DNA of 64,000 nt from Orthonyx spaldingii (taxonomy: Eukaryota; Chordata; Aves; Passeriformes; Orthonychidae), in contig VZTJ01005471.1 in the NCBI GenBank assembly GCA_013397795.1, forward strand, positions 1,119,328-1,183,327, read 5' to 3'. Within the stretch, counting starts at the first letter, position 1. Every line of letters begins with the position of its first letter. Position numbers and translations under genes: made by a program. Positions 21,321 through 34,489 of the stretch are shown here, one piece after another. The notes under the pieces were generated by a model. It saw only the letters and a list, made by a program, of their open reading frames with translations. It did not search any database and was not told the DNA's origin.

Positions 21321-24300
21321 TTCTGCATGCTGGATGAATTGTTAGCACATGAAATATCAAAAATGAAGTGTGATGAAACAGAACTCTGACCCTACACTGT
21401 ACGTTTTAGTTTATACTAAAATACTATGAAATGTTTTTGAAATCAGCAATAGTTTTGCATTCCGTGTTTTCAAATGCTGACCTACTTGGAAGGACAAGAT
21501 TAACTAACTCATGATAGTGTGACTGATGCTTGAGAAACCTCTGTATGGAAAGCACTGTATATTTGTGTCCCATTCTGTGGCACCATGGAGGGCTTGTCCT
21601 AAAAAGACAAGGGATGTCTTGTAAAAGAAAAAGGTACTGTTGTGGAAAAACAGCAAGACCAATTTCTGAGAATTAAGCAGCATATAAAAAACATGTAGCT
21701 CTTGGCTTAAATTGTTTAGCATTGTCTTATATTCCTCAGAGCAGTTCAGAAGGGAGCCATTTCCTCCTAGTTTTCCGAGTCCCTGAAGATTGAGTAATGG
21801 ATGAGAATAAAAACATTTTGTTGGCAAGAGGTTTACAATGGGATCATTGTCAGATCAGTACCTCGAGGGCTCTACTGGGGGCCATTGTCATGCCTGTTTC
21901 TTTTCTGCTAATGAGTGGATCTAGCTCTCACTGAGGTACAGGAGAGATCAGTGTAACAACCCAAGAGCTCACAGTGGCTCATCTTTCTTGTCAGCCTCCC
22001 ATACTCACCGTGACAAAGTAAAAGGCTTTGGAAAAACCAAACTCATTCAATGTAATTGAACTAAATGGATAATAGGACACTTATTAGGCATTAAACAGAA
22101 TACTCTTTGCTGGCTTTTGCAAAGACTACAGCTCTTTGCCATTTGATAATAGACATTCACTTAGGAGCCTGTTCTTTTTTTGTGTGCATTGGGATTGTTA
22201 GATATTTTACTCACATCAATACTAATAGGAGTTGTGCAAGTAAACCCTGGGAATTCAGAAAAATAAAACCTGACACCTTTGTGTTTTTAGCAACCAAAAG
22301 CCTCAAATAACTCAGAATCTGTAATTGTTTCTATTATGGATCAATCTTGGATGGGAAAAAGAGCTCCAAGTATAAATAAAAACGACCCACTTAAGGACAA
22401 ATTCTGCAGTCCTAGCTTAGCCTAGATAGTAACTTGCTCTTCAGACAATCTAAGTCTGTCCAGTTATCCCAGCTTTTTGCGGAGTAAAAGAGAACTCAGA
22501 ATAAAGCAGTATGAGCCTCCTGCTTCCCAGTCTGAAACCTTCACATACATTTCCTATATAGGGTTGTTCTCTTGCTCTGTTGGCATCATTCAGAAATATA
22601 GTTTTCAACATAAGGAATCATGTTGAAATGATGAATTTTAACCCAATGTTATGATCTGAAAGTACTGGTAAGACTGGTATTTTCACCAGTCAACTGGTAT
22701 TTTCCAGTTCAGCTCTGCATAGATTCAGTAACACTCATTTATTAGTTTATGGGTGCCTTTTTATCCTCAAAAGGCTTTTCAGATATTCAATCATGTTCTG
22801 TTGTCATTTAATGCTTTGGCATAACCCAGACCTAGGTGTGAACCCATCAGAGCTCACAGCACTTGTAAATTAGACAAAGCCATGAAGAGGTGATTACTTG
22901 TTAGCATTTATGTTATGAAGTATTTCAGCAGGACATGGCTGTTAATGTCAAAATTTACATGATGAGACCAACCTTACAGTAAAAGAATCCCGACTTCTAG
23001 TGTTTTTTTTATCCTGCCATTTCTTGGTTTAGAAGTGGAAAAACTGCAGGAAGAACGCGGCTGTACATTGCTCTAGTCTGAAAAGTGAGTGGAAGTCAGG
23101 AGCAGAGTTAACATTCATTTTCAACTGCTGCCCTTCAATAAAGCATCTCACAGTCCTTCAGAGTAACTTGTTTCTTGTGAACCTAGCTGGCAATTAAAAT
23201 GGAAGTATTGGAGTGAAGAAGGAACCAGGGAAAAGGACAGGCAGTGCAGCTCTGCACTCTTGTTTTATAAGTGTGTGGGGAAAAAACCAGAGGTTTGCCT
23301 GGTATAGAGTGTGACCTGACTCTGTTTTGTCCCCTCACTTAGTTAGCAGTTAGCTAAAGAAATATCTTATTTGTTCCTTATGGTTTCCTTATTAATTTGG
23401 TATAGTACTTTGTGCATTTCCTTTGCCCTACTAAGAGAGTAGGGATTTTTCTGAATGGATCAGTACACACCTACTCACAGCTGCAGGGAAACTTCAGTCC
23501 TTTGGGGCCACCTGTGTCTGTGCTAATGGCAGGAACAAACCCAGGATCTGTCAAGAACTGAGTCAGTTTTTCTATTAGTTGTTTACACCTATCTCAAATA
23601 AGACAGTCTCTGGGTCTGAAAAAAAAAAAAGTTGCTTAGGAAAGCAGCTCAATATACACTTAATATGCCCAGTTCCCACCTCATTTACCTTTATGTAATC
23701 AGAAACAACCTCATCTAATGCAGAACCGAGTTATGTCAGAGCCAAGCTGATAGGAGAAACCAGCCTATTACATTTGGGATGTTGTGTTTCCTTAAAGAGA
23801 GGAGTTTGCCTAATAAAATTGCTACTGTCTAGCTGAAAGTGATGCTTTAGGAAGACTTTCCTAAAGGCTGCTGCCTATTTGATTTGTATTTGCTGCCTAT
23901 CCTAAAGACAAGGTTGCTGCCTATTTGATTTGTGTTTGTACTGAGATCTTCTGAATGCCTGCAATAACCTTCTCTATGTTTTTCCCTGATTGGGAACATT
24001 CTGGTTGCGTTCCACTAGATGGCTACAGGGAAAGCAGTTTTGCAGCAAGCAGAAACATGCAGCTCTTGGTATCCAGGGAAAACCTGTCTGGGATTTTTGT
24101 CTCTTCTTTACAAGTTCACTCTCTATGTGATACAGCTGAGCCTCTCTAGCCAGAAAGTCGTGTTCTGTGGGGTTGGAGAACTGCCTTATTGGAGACTGCA
24201 GCAAATCCACCATGATGATTCATTTGATCCTGCTTTCATTCATTGTGAGTGCCAAGACTGGAGGTTTATCCTGAGTGTTGTGGGTAGTGGACCTTATAAT

Positions 24301-27300
24301 GGGCTCCTGTAACACACGGATACCAAACTAGGCATGGCCTTGCACAGGTTATGCTACGCAGGGTCTTTGGCCATAGTGCTATGGGAGCTAAAACTGGATC
24401 TGTGCCTGACTTGGTCACCTGCAGCACCATGGTGGTCCAGAGCACGTGTGGGCTCCTAAACAAACATCACTTTGTTTCCATCAAATTAGCCGGATCACCT
24501 CATTCCAGTTTTGCCCCATTTGCAGGAGAACAGAGAATATTTGCTGTAGAATAAAAACCTGCCTGGACTGCACTCTGTTGCCAATGCTTTCTGAACCTAT
24601 GTAAGATCAGAGAGTGAACTTATACTAGGGCAGCATTTTGAGTAATATGGCAGTGATGGTTTTGATCTTGGGATAAAAGCCCAAAGTCACTGCCTTGCTG
24701 CTTTTTTGTTTTTCAGAATCAGCATCACTCTAAGTGCATGGATGTTGGAGAGTGTTTACTGGGACCAGTGAGATGCAGCCAGTAAGATTTGCTGATGTTT
24801 CTTTTAGCCAACAGCTGTGCATGGAAAATTTCTACTAATTCTAACAACTGCTTGGGCTTTTATTGTTGTGGTTTTCCCTACTGGACTCCAACACATGAAT
24901 GAAGTATCATTATTTGCATTCTAAAAATTAGGAGAACAGAAGTAATTCCCAGTGATGGGGCTTCCTCAAAATCTTCCTGCCTGTCTGTGGCAGACCTGTG
25001 AAGAATGAAGGTAAAAATCCCATGAATCCCAAAAGAGACAGTGAAATGAGGAGAGCCAGCTGCCATGTCCGTGAGGTTTTGGTGTGTGGCTTTGGCTGGA
25101 GGGAGTAGTATAACTAATGTAAGTGGAAAAATTCCGACTGTCTCCTTTACTGGCTTTACATATGCAGCACAGGATGCAAAAATGCTGATTCTCTAGAGAA
25201 GGCTCTTTTTAAAAGCCCGTTTTAAACCTAAACATCATAATGAATCTAGAATTTGCTCTCCAAAAAAGCAAGAATGCAAACAGTAACCCAAAAATAATCA
25301 GAAATTGGTGCTGTACTGTAAACAAAAAAAAACCTCACAGTGAAATAACAGAAAAATCCTGCATAATCTTTATCACCAACTTTTTCTACATTTCATATAA
25401 TATTTTAAATCAAGACAATCAGATATAAGTCTGTAATGAAAGTTATAATTGCATGTCAGTCTTAATTCGGATTTATGTTAACCAAGATTTGGCCATATCA
25501 TGGAGTGTGGCTGTCCTTTGTCCATTCCCCTTTCTAGCTGCAACAACAGAACTGAAACTCCCCTCACAAACCAAATTTTTAGTCAGTTTTATGAATCTAT
25601 TCCTCCCCTCCCCCCCAGTGTATCTTTCCACTCTGCACTTTCTGCATCTCTGATTATTACAATTTCTATTGTGTTTTAGGTAGAGTCTCAGTCAGGATAC
25701 AACCCTCTGTATTCTTTTACTGTAAATTAGTGCAGTATTTTCTGTGGGAGCATATGTAGCTGTAGAGATAGAAATAGTCATCTCTTAAGTTCACAAAATG
25801 AGTGTATGTCAGATTTTTCTGCAGTTTAATGTGTTTACGAAGGATAACCTGCCATTTTTCTTGCAGCCTCAGTTGAGCTGTGTGGGAATATAGTTCTAGT
25901 GCGCCAAGTAGTTTCTGAAGTATAAATTCAGTGTCTCAAGAGCCTATTTTTACCCTAATTTACCTTTTTGGACTTGTCAACAAGCAAGGGCTCTGTGTGG
26001 TCAACCCCTGCATTACTCTGTATCCCCTGCCATTTAAGAGTCTCTTTCCTGTAATTCTTAAGGAAGCCCTCACTCTCCTGTGAAGATACACTTCCTTAGA
26101 GTACAAATTGATATCTGTCTTTAGAAACCAAGTGTGGGAAACAAAATACAAGTTGTACTTCATCTGTAAGTTAAAGTCAGTATACCAAGGAATAACTATG
26201 TTTATGTATGGGACTCTGTTTACTTGCAGTAACATTGTGAAGAATCAGATATTCTAATCAACACATTCACTGTGGCACGTCTAGCATTTGTGTCAGCCCT
26301 AGGGATGTCAGTCATACTTGTGAGGCACCACATTTACACATAGGATTGACTTAGTGCTTCTCCTCAAGCCCTTGACCATCTCATAACATTCGACTCTTCA
26401 ACAGAGAACTGTGCGTTCTCAGTAATCGGGAGATGAAAATGAAGCGGCCATAAAGGGAAGGGGTGTTACTGGAGGGCTGTATCTCAGAGACTTCGTTTTC
26501 TTTCTTAGCTTCCTCAAGTCATCTATTGAACCACTTTGGAAATCCCTGAACCTCACTTTGCCTCAGCTGCTCCATTTATACTCACTTGTCTCTTAAGCCC
26601 CTTCAAAATCAGGTAGTGATAGTCTAAGCATGAGCTGTTGATGCTGAGCACACAGTGGTGTAGCTAAACTCTAAAATAATTTTGTTCATCTTACCAGTTC
26701 ATCTTGGAATCACTGGCATGGTAAATCTGTATATCCCATGACTAATTTACAATAACTGGAACTGAAACTTGCACAAATTGTTACTTTTCCAGCTCTGGTC
26801 CCCAAAGATGCTAAATGCACAATGACCCACACCTACATTTCAGATCAATTGATCAGCAGCAAAAAAGGCTGGGAGTTAAAGTGCTCTTGTCCATTATGAA
26901 GAGACAGTAACTAGCATGAAAACTCAGGTTTAAATAAACCACTGCCCAGGCAAAAATCTGACTTTGCGTGAGTAAGTCTCAATTATGTTGTGCAGAGGAG
27001 CTGAGCAGCACAGTACATCCCTGCCAGAGGAGTCTTCCCAGGCTAGCAGGGAAGGTGAGGAGCTCTGAGCTGCTCCCATGGATGACAGCCAAGAGAAGAA
27101 CCTGCACTAACTCCTGCTAACTGCCTCCTAGCAGGCAATAGCTCTGCATGGGCTGTTCAAGAAAAGCCACCTTCAAAAGTCAGCTCCACCAGAAAAAAAA
27201 AAAAATTCCACAGCACTAAGGACACCCAAACATGAAATTTGTATTCACTGGCCAACAACAGTCACCATTAGATCACACACCACCTGTCCTCACTTCAGGT

Positions 27301-29330
27301 GTGTCACAGGCAATCAAGGGGCTGGTCAAAGCTTGGTGCTCTGGCAGTGGTTTTTCTGCTGCCTGTATTTTTCCCTCCTTGTGCACAGGGGACTGCTCTG
27401 GGAGAGATGGGAATGCAATCAGGAGCTGCACAAAGTGTATCAGGGAATACTGCCAGGGCAGCGAGTTTTCTCTTCACTTGTTGCAGGTCTGTGAGCAGAA
27501 TCATAATCTCTGTGTATGCATGGAAAAAAATCCGACACGAAACCTACAGTCATAAAATAATGGAACTCGCAAAAGCCAGAAAATTCAGAGCTCATATTGG
27601 CAATTCTGCACTCCCTGTGCAGCTCAGAGAGCCAGACCAGCTCAGCCAACACTGGGGGATTTCAGCCATACGATGAAGTTTAAGTGCTCTCTCAACAGAT
27701 GCCTGTTGTTTGGAGAATCTCCACCCAAACGCTTGCCTACCAAGTAGCTAAATTTGACAAGCGGCTTTTGATCTTATTTCTGTGTTGCTTTTCATCACCT
27801 TAGTGAATATCCCTCTTGTGACTGTACTGTCATGTTTTGATAGCTTCATTTCTTTAGCCTGCCCGTCCCCTTGTTCTGCTTCCAAGTGCTCTGTTTCCCA
27901 AATTCCTTCTCAATACATCTTGCAGCATTAGAGAAATGGTTTAATTTCCACAGGACTCTGCTGCTCTCTGCTCACCAAAGGAGCATCTGAACAGATTCTT
28001 TCTTGTATCAGTTGCTGAAGTTTGTTTATTCTGCACCCAGGAGAGGGGAAAACAGAAATGAGTAGGATTTTCCATGTCTTCTGAAAAAGTTTAGTTTGAG
28101 TATCAATCTCATGCAATTTTGTCCTAATTCATCTGAGACTGTAAGTGCCCCTTTTGCTTCTTTCTGATGTTACTAAGTCTCAAGTTACATGGGCTGCAGT
28201 AAGACTGATAGTGTAAGAACCTGAATTCTCTACAGTAAAATCTGTAGCTTATCATATTCAATGATAAGAAAGTAAGTTGTAAAGTTTAAACAATTTTTCT
28301 AAACTACTAGTGAAATAAAGCTATGGCGGGAGACCATAAAACATATAAAGATAATTCAGTAGTTAATATCTTCCATCCTACTGGATTAAATTTATTCATG
28401 AGATTTAGATCTAAATGCCATCCTGTTTGGGGTGGGACAAGTCAACTCTTTTCCTATGATGCAATATATGTAATGAAAGAAAAATCTTTCCCATCTAAAT
28501 GAATTTGAAGCAAGAACATAATTGCCATGTACCCAGCCATGTGCATTCCTATGATTTGGTCCAAGATCAATTTCTTGGAGTAGGTGAAAATTCATGGATT
28601 AACACACAGACATGCAGACACACACACATGCTACAAAGGCTAGAGCTCTGCAAATAACTTCTTTCCTTCTCAAAGTGCCAACAAGCTAAGAAAAAGAATA
28701 GTTTGGAGTTAAAGAAACCAAACAATGTTAATGTCAAGATGGCACTAAAAGGAGATACCTCAGTTAAAACAATATAAAACATTTCTGTGTGACTTCATGT
28801 CTTCATAGTTAAATTTGCTTTCAACAAAACTCTAAGACCAGTCTGAACTGATTAAAGGAAGTTCTATTAGGAATTTCTTCTGACTAAAAAACTTAACTGT
28901 AATCAGCATTTCAGTCAATGTGAACTTCTGTTTCTTGAATGAAGAATTGATAAAAATAATCTACTCTATTCATGTTGCAATCAAATGACAAAACATGACC
29001 AAATATCACCCACACATAAAGCAGGGCAAGGAAAACTTCTTAATGTTCCAACCAGAAGAGTAGACGTTAGTGTAGAGTTTTAGGGAAATGAAAGTACTGA
29101 TGATCACCTCAAAATTGTAAATAACCTCCTTGCAAGCAGATGTCAGTTAAGCAGAGATTATTGATCTAATCATAAAAATAATTGTTACTTTAAAGACATT
29201 TTTGGGCTTAAAAAAAAAAGGGGGGGGGGAAGCAAATAAATTTAGGTAAAAAGTTTTCAGAGAAAAATTCAATGCTTTTCTTTTTGATAAAGCTGTAATT
29301 CCAGGGGAGAGAAGTTACAGTCCACAAAAA
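21321..29330. other. Unique non-coding sequence, no gene seen
   Basis: I see no gene. Open frames up to about 125 codons (27299-27676 is the longest) have no recognisable domain and no supporting splice sites. A near-duplicate of about 23 bases containing GCTGCCTATTTGATTTGT occurs at about 23869-23891 and 23914-23938. Short A-runs occur at 23619-23630 and 27189-27205. Confidence 0.55.
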
Positions 29331-29427
29331 AAAAAAAAAAAAAAAAAAAAANNNNNNNNNNNNNNNNNNNNNNNNNNNNNNNNNNNNNNNNNNNNNNNNN
29401 NNNNNNNNNNNNNNNNNNNNNNNNNNN
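29331..29427. other. Assembly gap next to an A-homopolymer
   Basis: A run of A immediately precedes 76 undetermined bases (29352-29427). An A9/G9 run lies about 110 bases upstream (29210-29229). The gap length may be an estimate. An open frame that spans the N run is meaningless. Confidence 0.95.
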
Positions 29428-32400
29428 CTTGAAAACAAATTTCTTCTTGAAAACTTGCTTTGATTTTTTTTTTTCTTAGGAGTTCCTAGCTGCTTTGGTA
29501 GAAATAGCTATATTCAAAATATGTGACACAGTAAAAAACCCAAAAATTTTGACAACATAAAAAATACTAAAAGATGTTGATTTACAAAAAGCTGTATAAA
29601 ATCCGCTTCCTTTGCGAAATTATGACCAGCTGCATTTAGTACCCCTTAATTATGCATTTGATCCAGAATGTCATTCATCCTGCCTTCCCCAGCTGAAATC
29701 TGACTGAGCAACTCAATGGTAACTGGGTCAGCTATATTTTTGGTGTGACTTCAGAGAAAAAGTTTTGATCCCTAAGGAAAATTCGGAATGTATTTGGTTT
29801 TGGCTGTGACAAGAAGTTCAAGGTGAAGGAATCGAGCATGCAAACATATAAAAATTTATTTTTAGTGGAAGTTTTTGTATAGGACAAGACAAAATGATGT
29901 TTGCGTTGCTGCAGTTACTCTGCGTGTCAACACTCCTTGTTCTGAGGAACAATCTTGCTATTAGCAAGTCTTGTGAACATATTCCATTATGTGGGCACCA
30001 TTCAGAGCAAACTCAATGCCAAGAAAAATAGTGTAACAAACTACTGCTTACTGCTTTGAAATTCCCTCTCCCATGCCCAAGATTTGAAAACTTTCACACC
30101 AGAGCCTTGCATGCATTAGTGAGGAGGAGGATCCCTCTCCAAGACATGGTTATTTCTTCCCATACCTAGCCAGAGGATAACACTGCAAAATAATGGAGCT
30201 GAACGGGGCTCCAAGAAGACAAACAGAAAAGCAAAAGTCATGAAGGTATAATCACACTGTTATTTTTGGTGGACTATTGATTTATTCTTTCATTTTAAAC
30301 CTCGCCTATTTGGGAACCAGATCAAATTAAACTAAGGAAACGCTTAAAAAATATAACATTATAAGGATATTTCCTCTTTTTCTTTTCCTTTATATCCTCA
30401 AATTATTTTCCCTGGAGAGTGCACCTGAGGACTGTCAAGCGGCAGGGCCCCAGGCATTGTTCTGGGGAATACTTTTGTTAGAAGCATCAAGTTTTATAAC
30501 CTGAACTGTGAACTCAAGTAAGCTCTGGTTCTCACTTGGATGGGCTGTGAGCTGGTTAAGTACAATCTGTTTTAAGGCACTTCTGAGGAGCTTGTAACTC
30601 CCCAGAGCTGTGAGATTCTCCTCCAGCCCATGAGATGCTTTGGGGAGAGGTTTCCTTGCTGCTGGTGCTATGGTGATCACACCTGGGCTCCTCTCACCAC
30701 AGGAGCAGAACTTCCTCTTTTGTGATTATCTTTGTCTTCGTCAGTTCAGGCATATTAAGTTTATTCTGGTTTGTGAGTGTTCATTAAGCCTTAGCTGGCT
30801 GCTTTGAGAGGTATTATTTCTCAGACAGGGACACTTAATTGTGAATCTGCTCCTCTTTATCCCTCAAAATTTCATGGATGGTCACTTTGGCCCTTTCAAA
30901 ACAAAGGCTTGAGCCTGGACTGTAAGATAGTTCACACCTCTTCCTGCAATGCAGCTGAATTAAACCAGAAAATGTAACAAACCCCAAATCTATATAAACT
31001 GTGAGGGAAGAGGGAAATGTCTGGAGTGACATTGGCTCCAAAGTGCTTTTGTTTGGAAATTTCTGGTTCTGCCATTTCTGCCTGCTTACATAAGCTGGGT
31101 GACACTGCTGCAGAACTGACGAAGCATCTCTCTTGGATATTTTTAAAAATGCCAATTTTAGAAAAGTGTGATTAGTTTGTTTATGTTTTTTTATAAGTAG
31201 AAAGGCTGGATGTGAGTCACTGGCTGGGCTGTCCCAATCCTGCAGGTGTTCAAGAACAGACGGGATATTTTCTGTCTCTGCTGCTGAACGTGGGGTGTTG
31301 CAGGATGGCTTTGCTCTGGGGCCCTGTGTCAATAGCACAATTGAACTTATCCTTGTGCCTGTCCTGGCAGCATGGATGTGATGCCAATTTGGCAATGAAA
31401 AACATCTCCATTAAGTTCAACTTCTCCCTGTTCCTTAGCAGGGCAGCACAGCATCTGAGCTGGGCGTGCAGTTCCTCCTCTGACATCCCTACTCACCTCA
31501 TGCGTGCATCCTTGCACAGCCATGGAGCTGCCAGGTATTAGATGGTACAGCCCTGGAATAGATGCTCTTGCATGAAATCTGATGGCAGAAACTGCAACTG
31601 TTACCTTTGCAAATAGTTAACAATGCTTTTACCACCCTGTGTTCATTCTCACCCTGGTGCCTTCTGAAAGGTGTTAGCAACTTGGATTTCTTCAGGAGCA
31701 TGGAGGGTGAATGCCTCTTACAGCAGCCGTGGAATGACACACCTGCCTCTGCAAAGAGTGTGATGATACTGCTGGGGCCAGAACATTGTGTTTGTTGAGT
31801 GCAAGCTTTCTAAGGGATCAAACTGCCCTCATGACTGTCATTATAAATGTCCAGAAAGTGAGAAGGCCACAGCTGCTACGACTAAAGAGGAAGGAACATC
31901 AACACAATCTAGTCCTTTAAGACATTAGTTAAAATAGGCCTTTATTTTCTGTTCTGGCAGAGGCTCTAGAAGTGGCTTGTTAGACTTTGTCCTGACCTGT
32001 ACTTCTGCTTGCAACTACATCACTCCACTTCCACAACACTTCTGTGGCTTTTGTTTTGCTGTAGAAGCTGAGCAATTGCTTGATCACTCTAAATCAGTGA
32101 GTTTTCAATATTTTCCAATTTCAGACCCCTGGATATTTTCCAGTGGTGGTGCAGCCTGTTATTGAGTGGAATTAAGTGTATGGACAAGAGGCTTGCTTCA
32201 CTGCATGACCTGCCACAACACCCTTGGGGGCTGTTCTTACTCTGTGGGAATGTTTCCAGTGCAGGATGAAAATTGCAGGTCTGGATCATGAATACCACCC
32301 CAGGTTAATCTGGAGCATGCCCATGGGCTGGATGGTAATGCAGACACCTTGCTGCTGGGGGGCACCTCCCTCCTGCCACCCCCAAAGAATAAAGACATCA

Positions 32401-34121
32401 TTTTCCTCCAGATTTTGCAGCTGCTATGCTGGGATATATATCTCACTGCTTCCACAAAATCCAGCTGGAGGAGAAGTGGGAAATGGGCATATGTGTATGC
32501 CTTCGCCATTATCCTCTGGACTTGGAGCCAGCCCTCCAGCAAAAAACATCCAGAGATGGTAGATTTGGGACAGGCACCTATGAAATCAAGGGGTGCCAAG
32601 TGAACTCCAGTAGCCCAAGTGCCCACACAAGTAACTCAGCACTGCAGCTGCTTCCAGAGGCACAAGTGAGTCCAAGGTGGGCAATAGACCTTCCTCCAGG
32701 GACTGGTGGGGCACTGCTCATGGTCCCTCACCCTGTGACCCTGGGGCTACCCTGCCTCTTCTGCCACACCTCTCTGTTTCCTCTCACACAGCAGGGCATT
32801 TTCTGGCATGAATTGATGCTTTCATTGCTGCTCCTCCTCCGGCGCATCAGCAGAAGATTTTGTAGCTTACAAGTTTTTACCTAAGTAAAAAAGCAGGGAA
32901 TACCTAATTTCTCAGATATTATACTGGATAGAAGGTGTAGCCTACTGCTAGAAACTGGGCTTACATCCTATCAACTTCAGTGTGATAAAAACATTTATTT
33001 CAGCTAAACTTATGTTTACGTGATGCCTAAAAGGCAACCTTCTAGTACCTACTAGCAACACTAGTAACAGCAAGGTGTGCCTATAGCTGTGCATGGCCTT
33101 CAGCTGGAGCCATCATTTATTAGCTTCCCTGAAAACAAATCCTGTCAAGACTGCACCAGGAAACTTATTGCTGACTTTCAAGAGAAAAATGGGGAGCACT
33201 GCACTCTCAGTGACAAGATGAAAGCTTCAGCGGGAATGTGTAAGATCCAAAGAGACAAAGTCTCTGAGTGGCCCCTTCTCCCCTGCTCAATGGCTAGTCA
33301 ATGGCTTTCTGATATTCCCTATGGGAAATCTGCACTGGTGAAAAAATACCACCTGGCAGGGTAAAAAAATCTTAGTGATACCCTGATCCAAAGCTAATTG
33401 AAATGAATCCCAGAGAAAGGGCTACAGAATGATGCTTTTGCAAAGTTTTAATTGGATTTGGAGGGAGGTCTAAAGGGGCCACTTTTGTGGGAGATGTTTT
33501 TACCTGCTGTGGGTTTTTTTCAGGGGTTTTTTTGTTTGTTTCTTTTTTTTTTTTTCTTTGTTTGGTTGGTTTTTTTGTTGTTGTTGTTTTTTGGTTTTTG
33601 GGGTTTTTTTTGTCTCTGACCTGCTAGGTCTGATAGTGGAATTTTGGACACAGCCTGGTTTCCATCTCCAGTGTCAGGTGGAGGATATTTCTGAGTCTGC
33701 CCATGTAAAATCTGCACTGGGGAGTATCACAAACAGATGTACAGGCTGCACTAAAAACCATCAACAGTGTTATAAAGTCAAATAAAGACATAATAAAAGG
33801 CAAAACAAAGGCAGTATAATTCCATGTTACTGTTGTATACTCAAGGGTGTTTTTCTGACTTCTTCACAGAAGGTTTTTTGACTTCAATGCGTTTATGAAA
33901 TCACCTAAGGTTTTTTAGTAGCAAATTAAACCAAATCAAAATTCTGTTGCTCAGCACTGTACTGATGGTCAGCTTGATCATTAACAGGGATGAAACTTCG
34001 TCGGCTTTCCTGGGATGTGAGCTCTCTTCCTTCCCATCCTAGAAGACAGCATCATGTGCTTTTTCATTCTTGTGCTTCTAGCCATGTTATGAACATTTCC
34101 CTAGTGAAGGCATTTGCCTTG
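29428..34121. other. Unique non-coding sequence, no gene seen
   Basis: I see no gene. The longest frames (186 codons minus at 30835-31395; 152 codons plus at 32426-32884) have low-complexity or random-looking composition and no motif that I recognise. A T/G-rich simple stretch lies at 33513-33612. Confidence 0.5.
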
Positions 34122-34489
34122 TTCAGCTGAAGAAAAGGAGACTGAGGGGAGACCTCATTGCTCTTCAACATCCTTCTGAGGGGCAATGAAGGGGCAGCTC
34201 CAATCTCTGCTCTCTGGGACCAGGGACAGAACCTGAGGGAACAGCTGGAGCTGTGTCAGGGGAGGGTTAGGTTGGATATTAGGAAAAGGTTCTTCCCCCA
34301 GAGGGTGTTTAGGCACTGCCCAGACTCCCCAGGGAACGGTCACCGCCCTAAGGGTGCCAGAGCTCCAAGAGCATTTGGACAACGCTCTCAGGCACAGGGT
34401 GGGATTGTTGGGGTGTCCTGAGCAGGACCAGGAGTTGGACTCAGTGATTCTTGGGGGTCCTTTCCATGTCAGGATATTCTGTGATTCCT
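34122..34489 (+). mobile_element. CR1 LINE 3' fragment
   Basis: About 370 bases carry the classic CR1 3' end: GAGACTGAGGGGAGACCTCATTG, then TTAGGTTGGATATTAGGAAA, GGTTCTTCCCCCAGAG, and a terminus GACTCAGTGATTCTTGGGGGTCC followed by TTCTGTGATTCC. CR1 is a non-LTR retrotransposon that inserts 5'-truncated copies, so only the end of ORF2 and the 3' untranslated part are present. Open frames here on both strands are not genes. Confidence 0.92.

Noticed and set aside
29208..29438. Open frame spanning the gap
   Set aside because: It runs through undetermined bases and homopolymers.
30835..31395. 186-codon minus-strand open frame
   Set aside because: There is no recognisable domain or plausible start context, and an overlapping frame of similar quality lies on the other strand.
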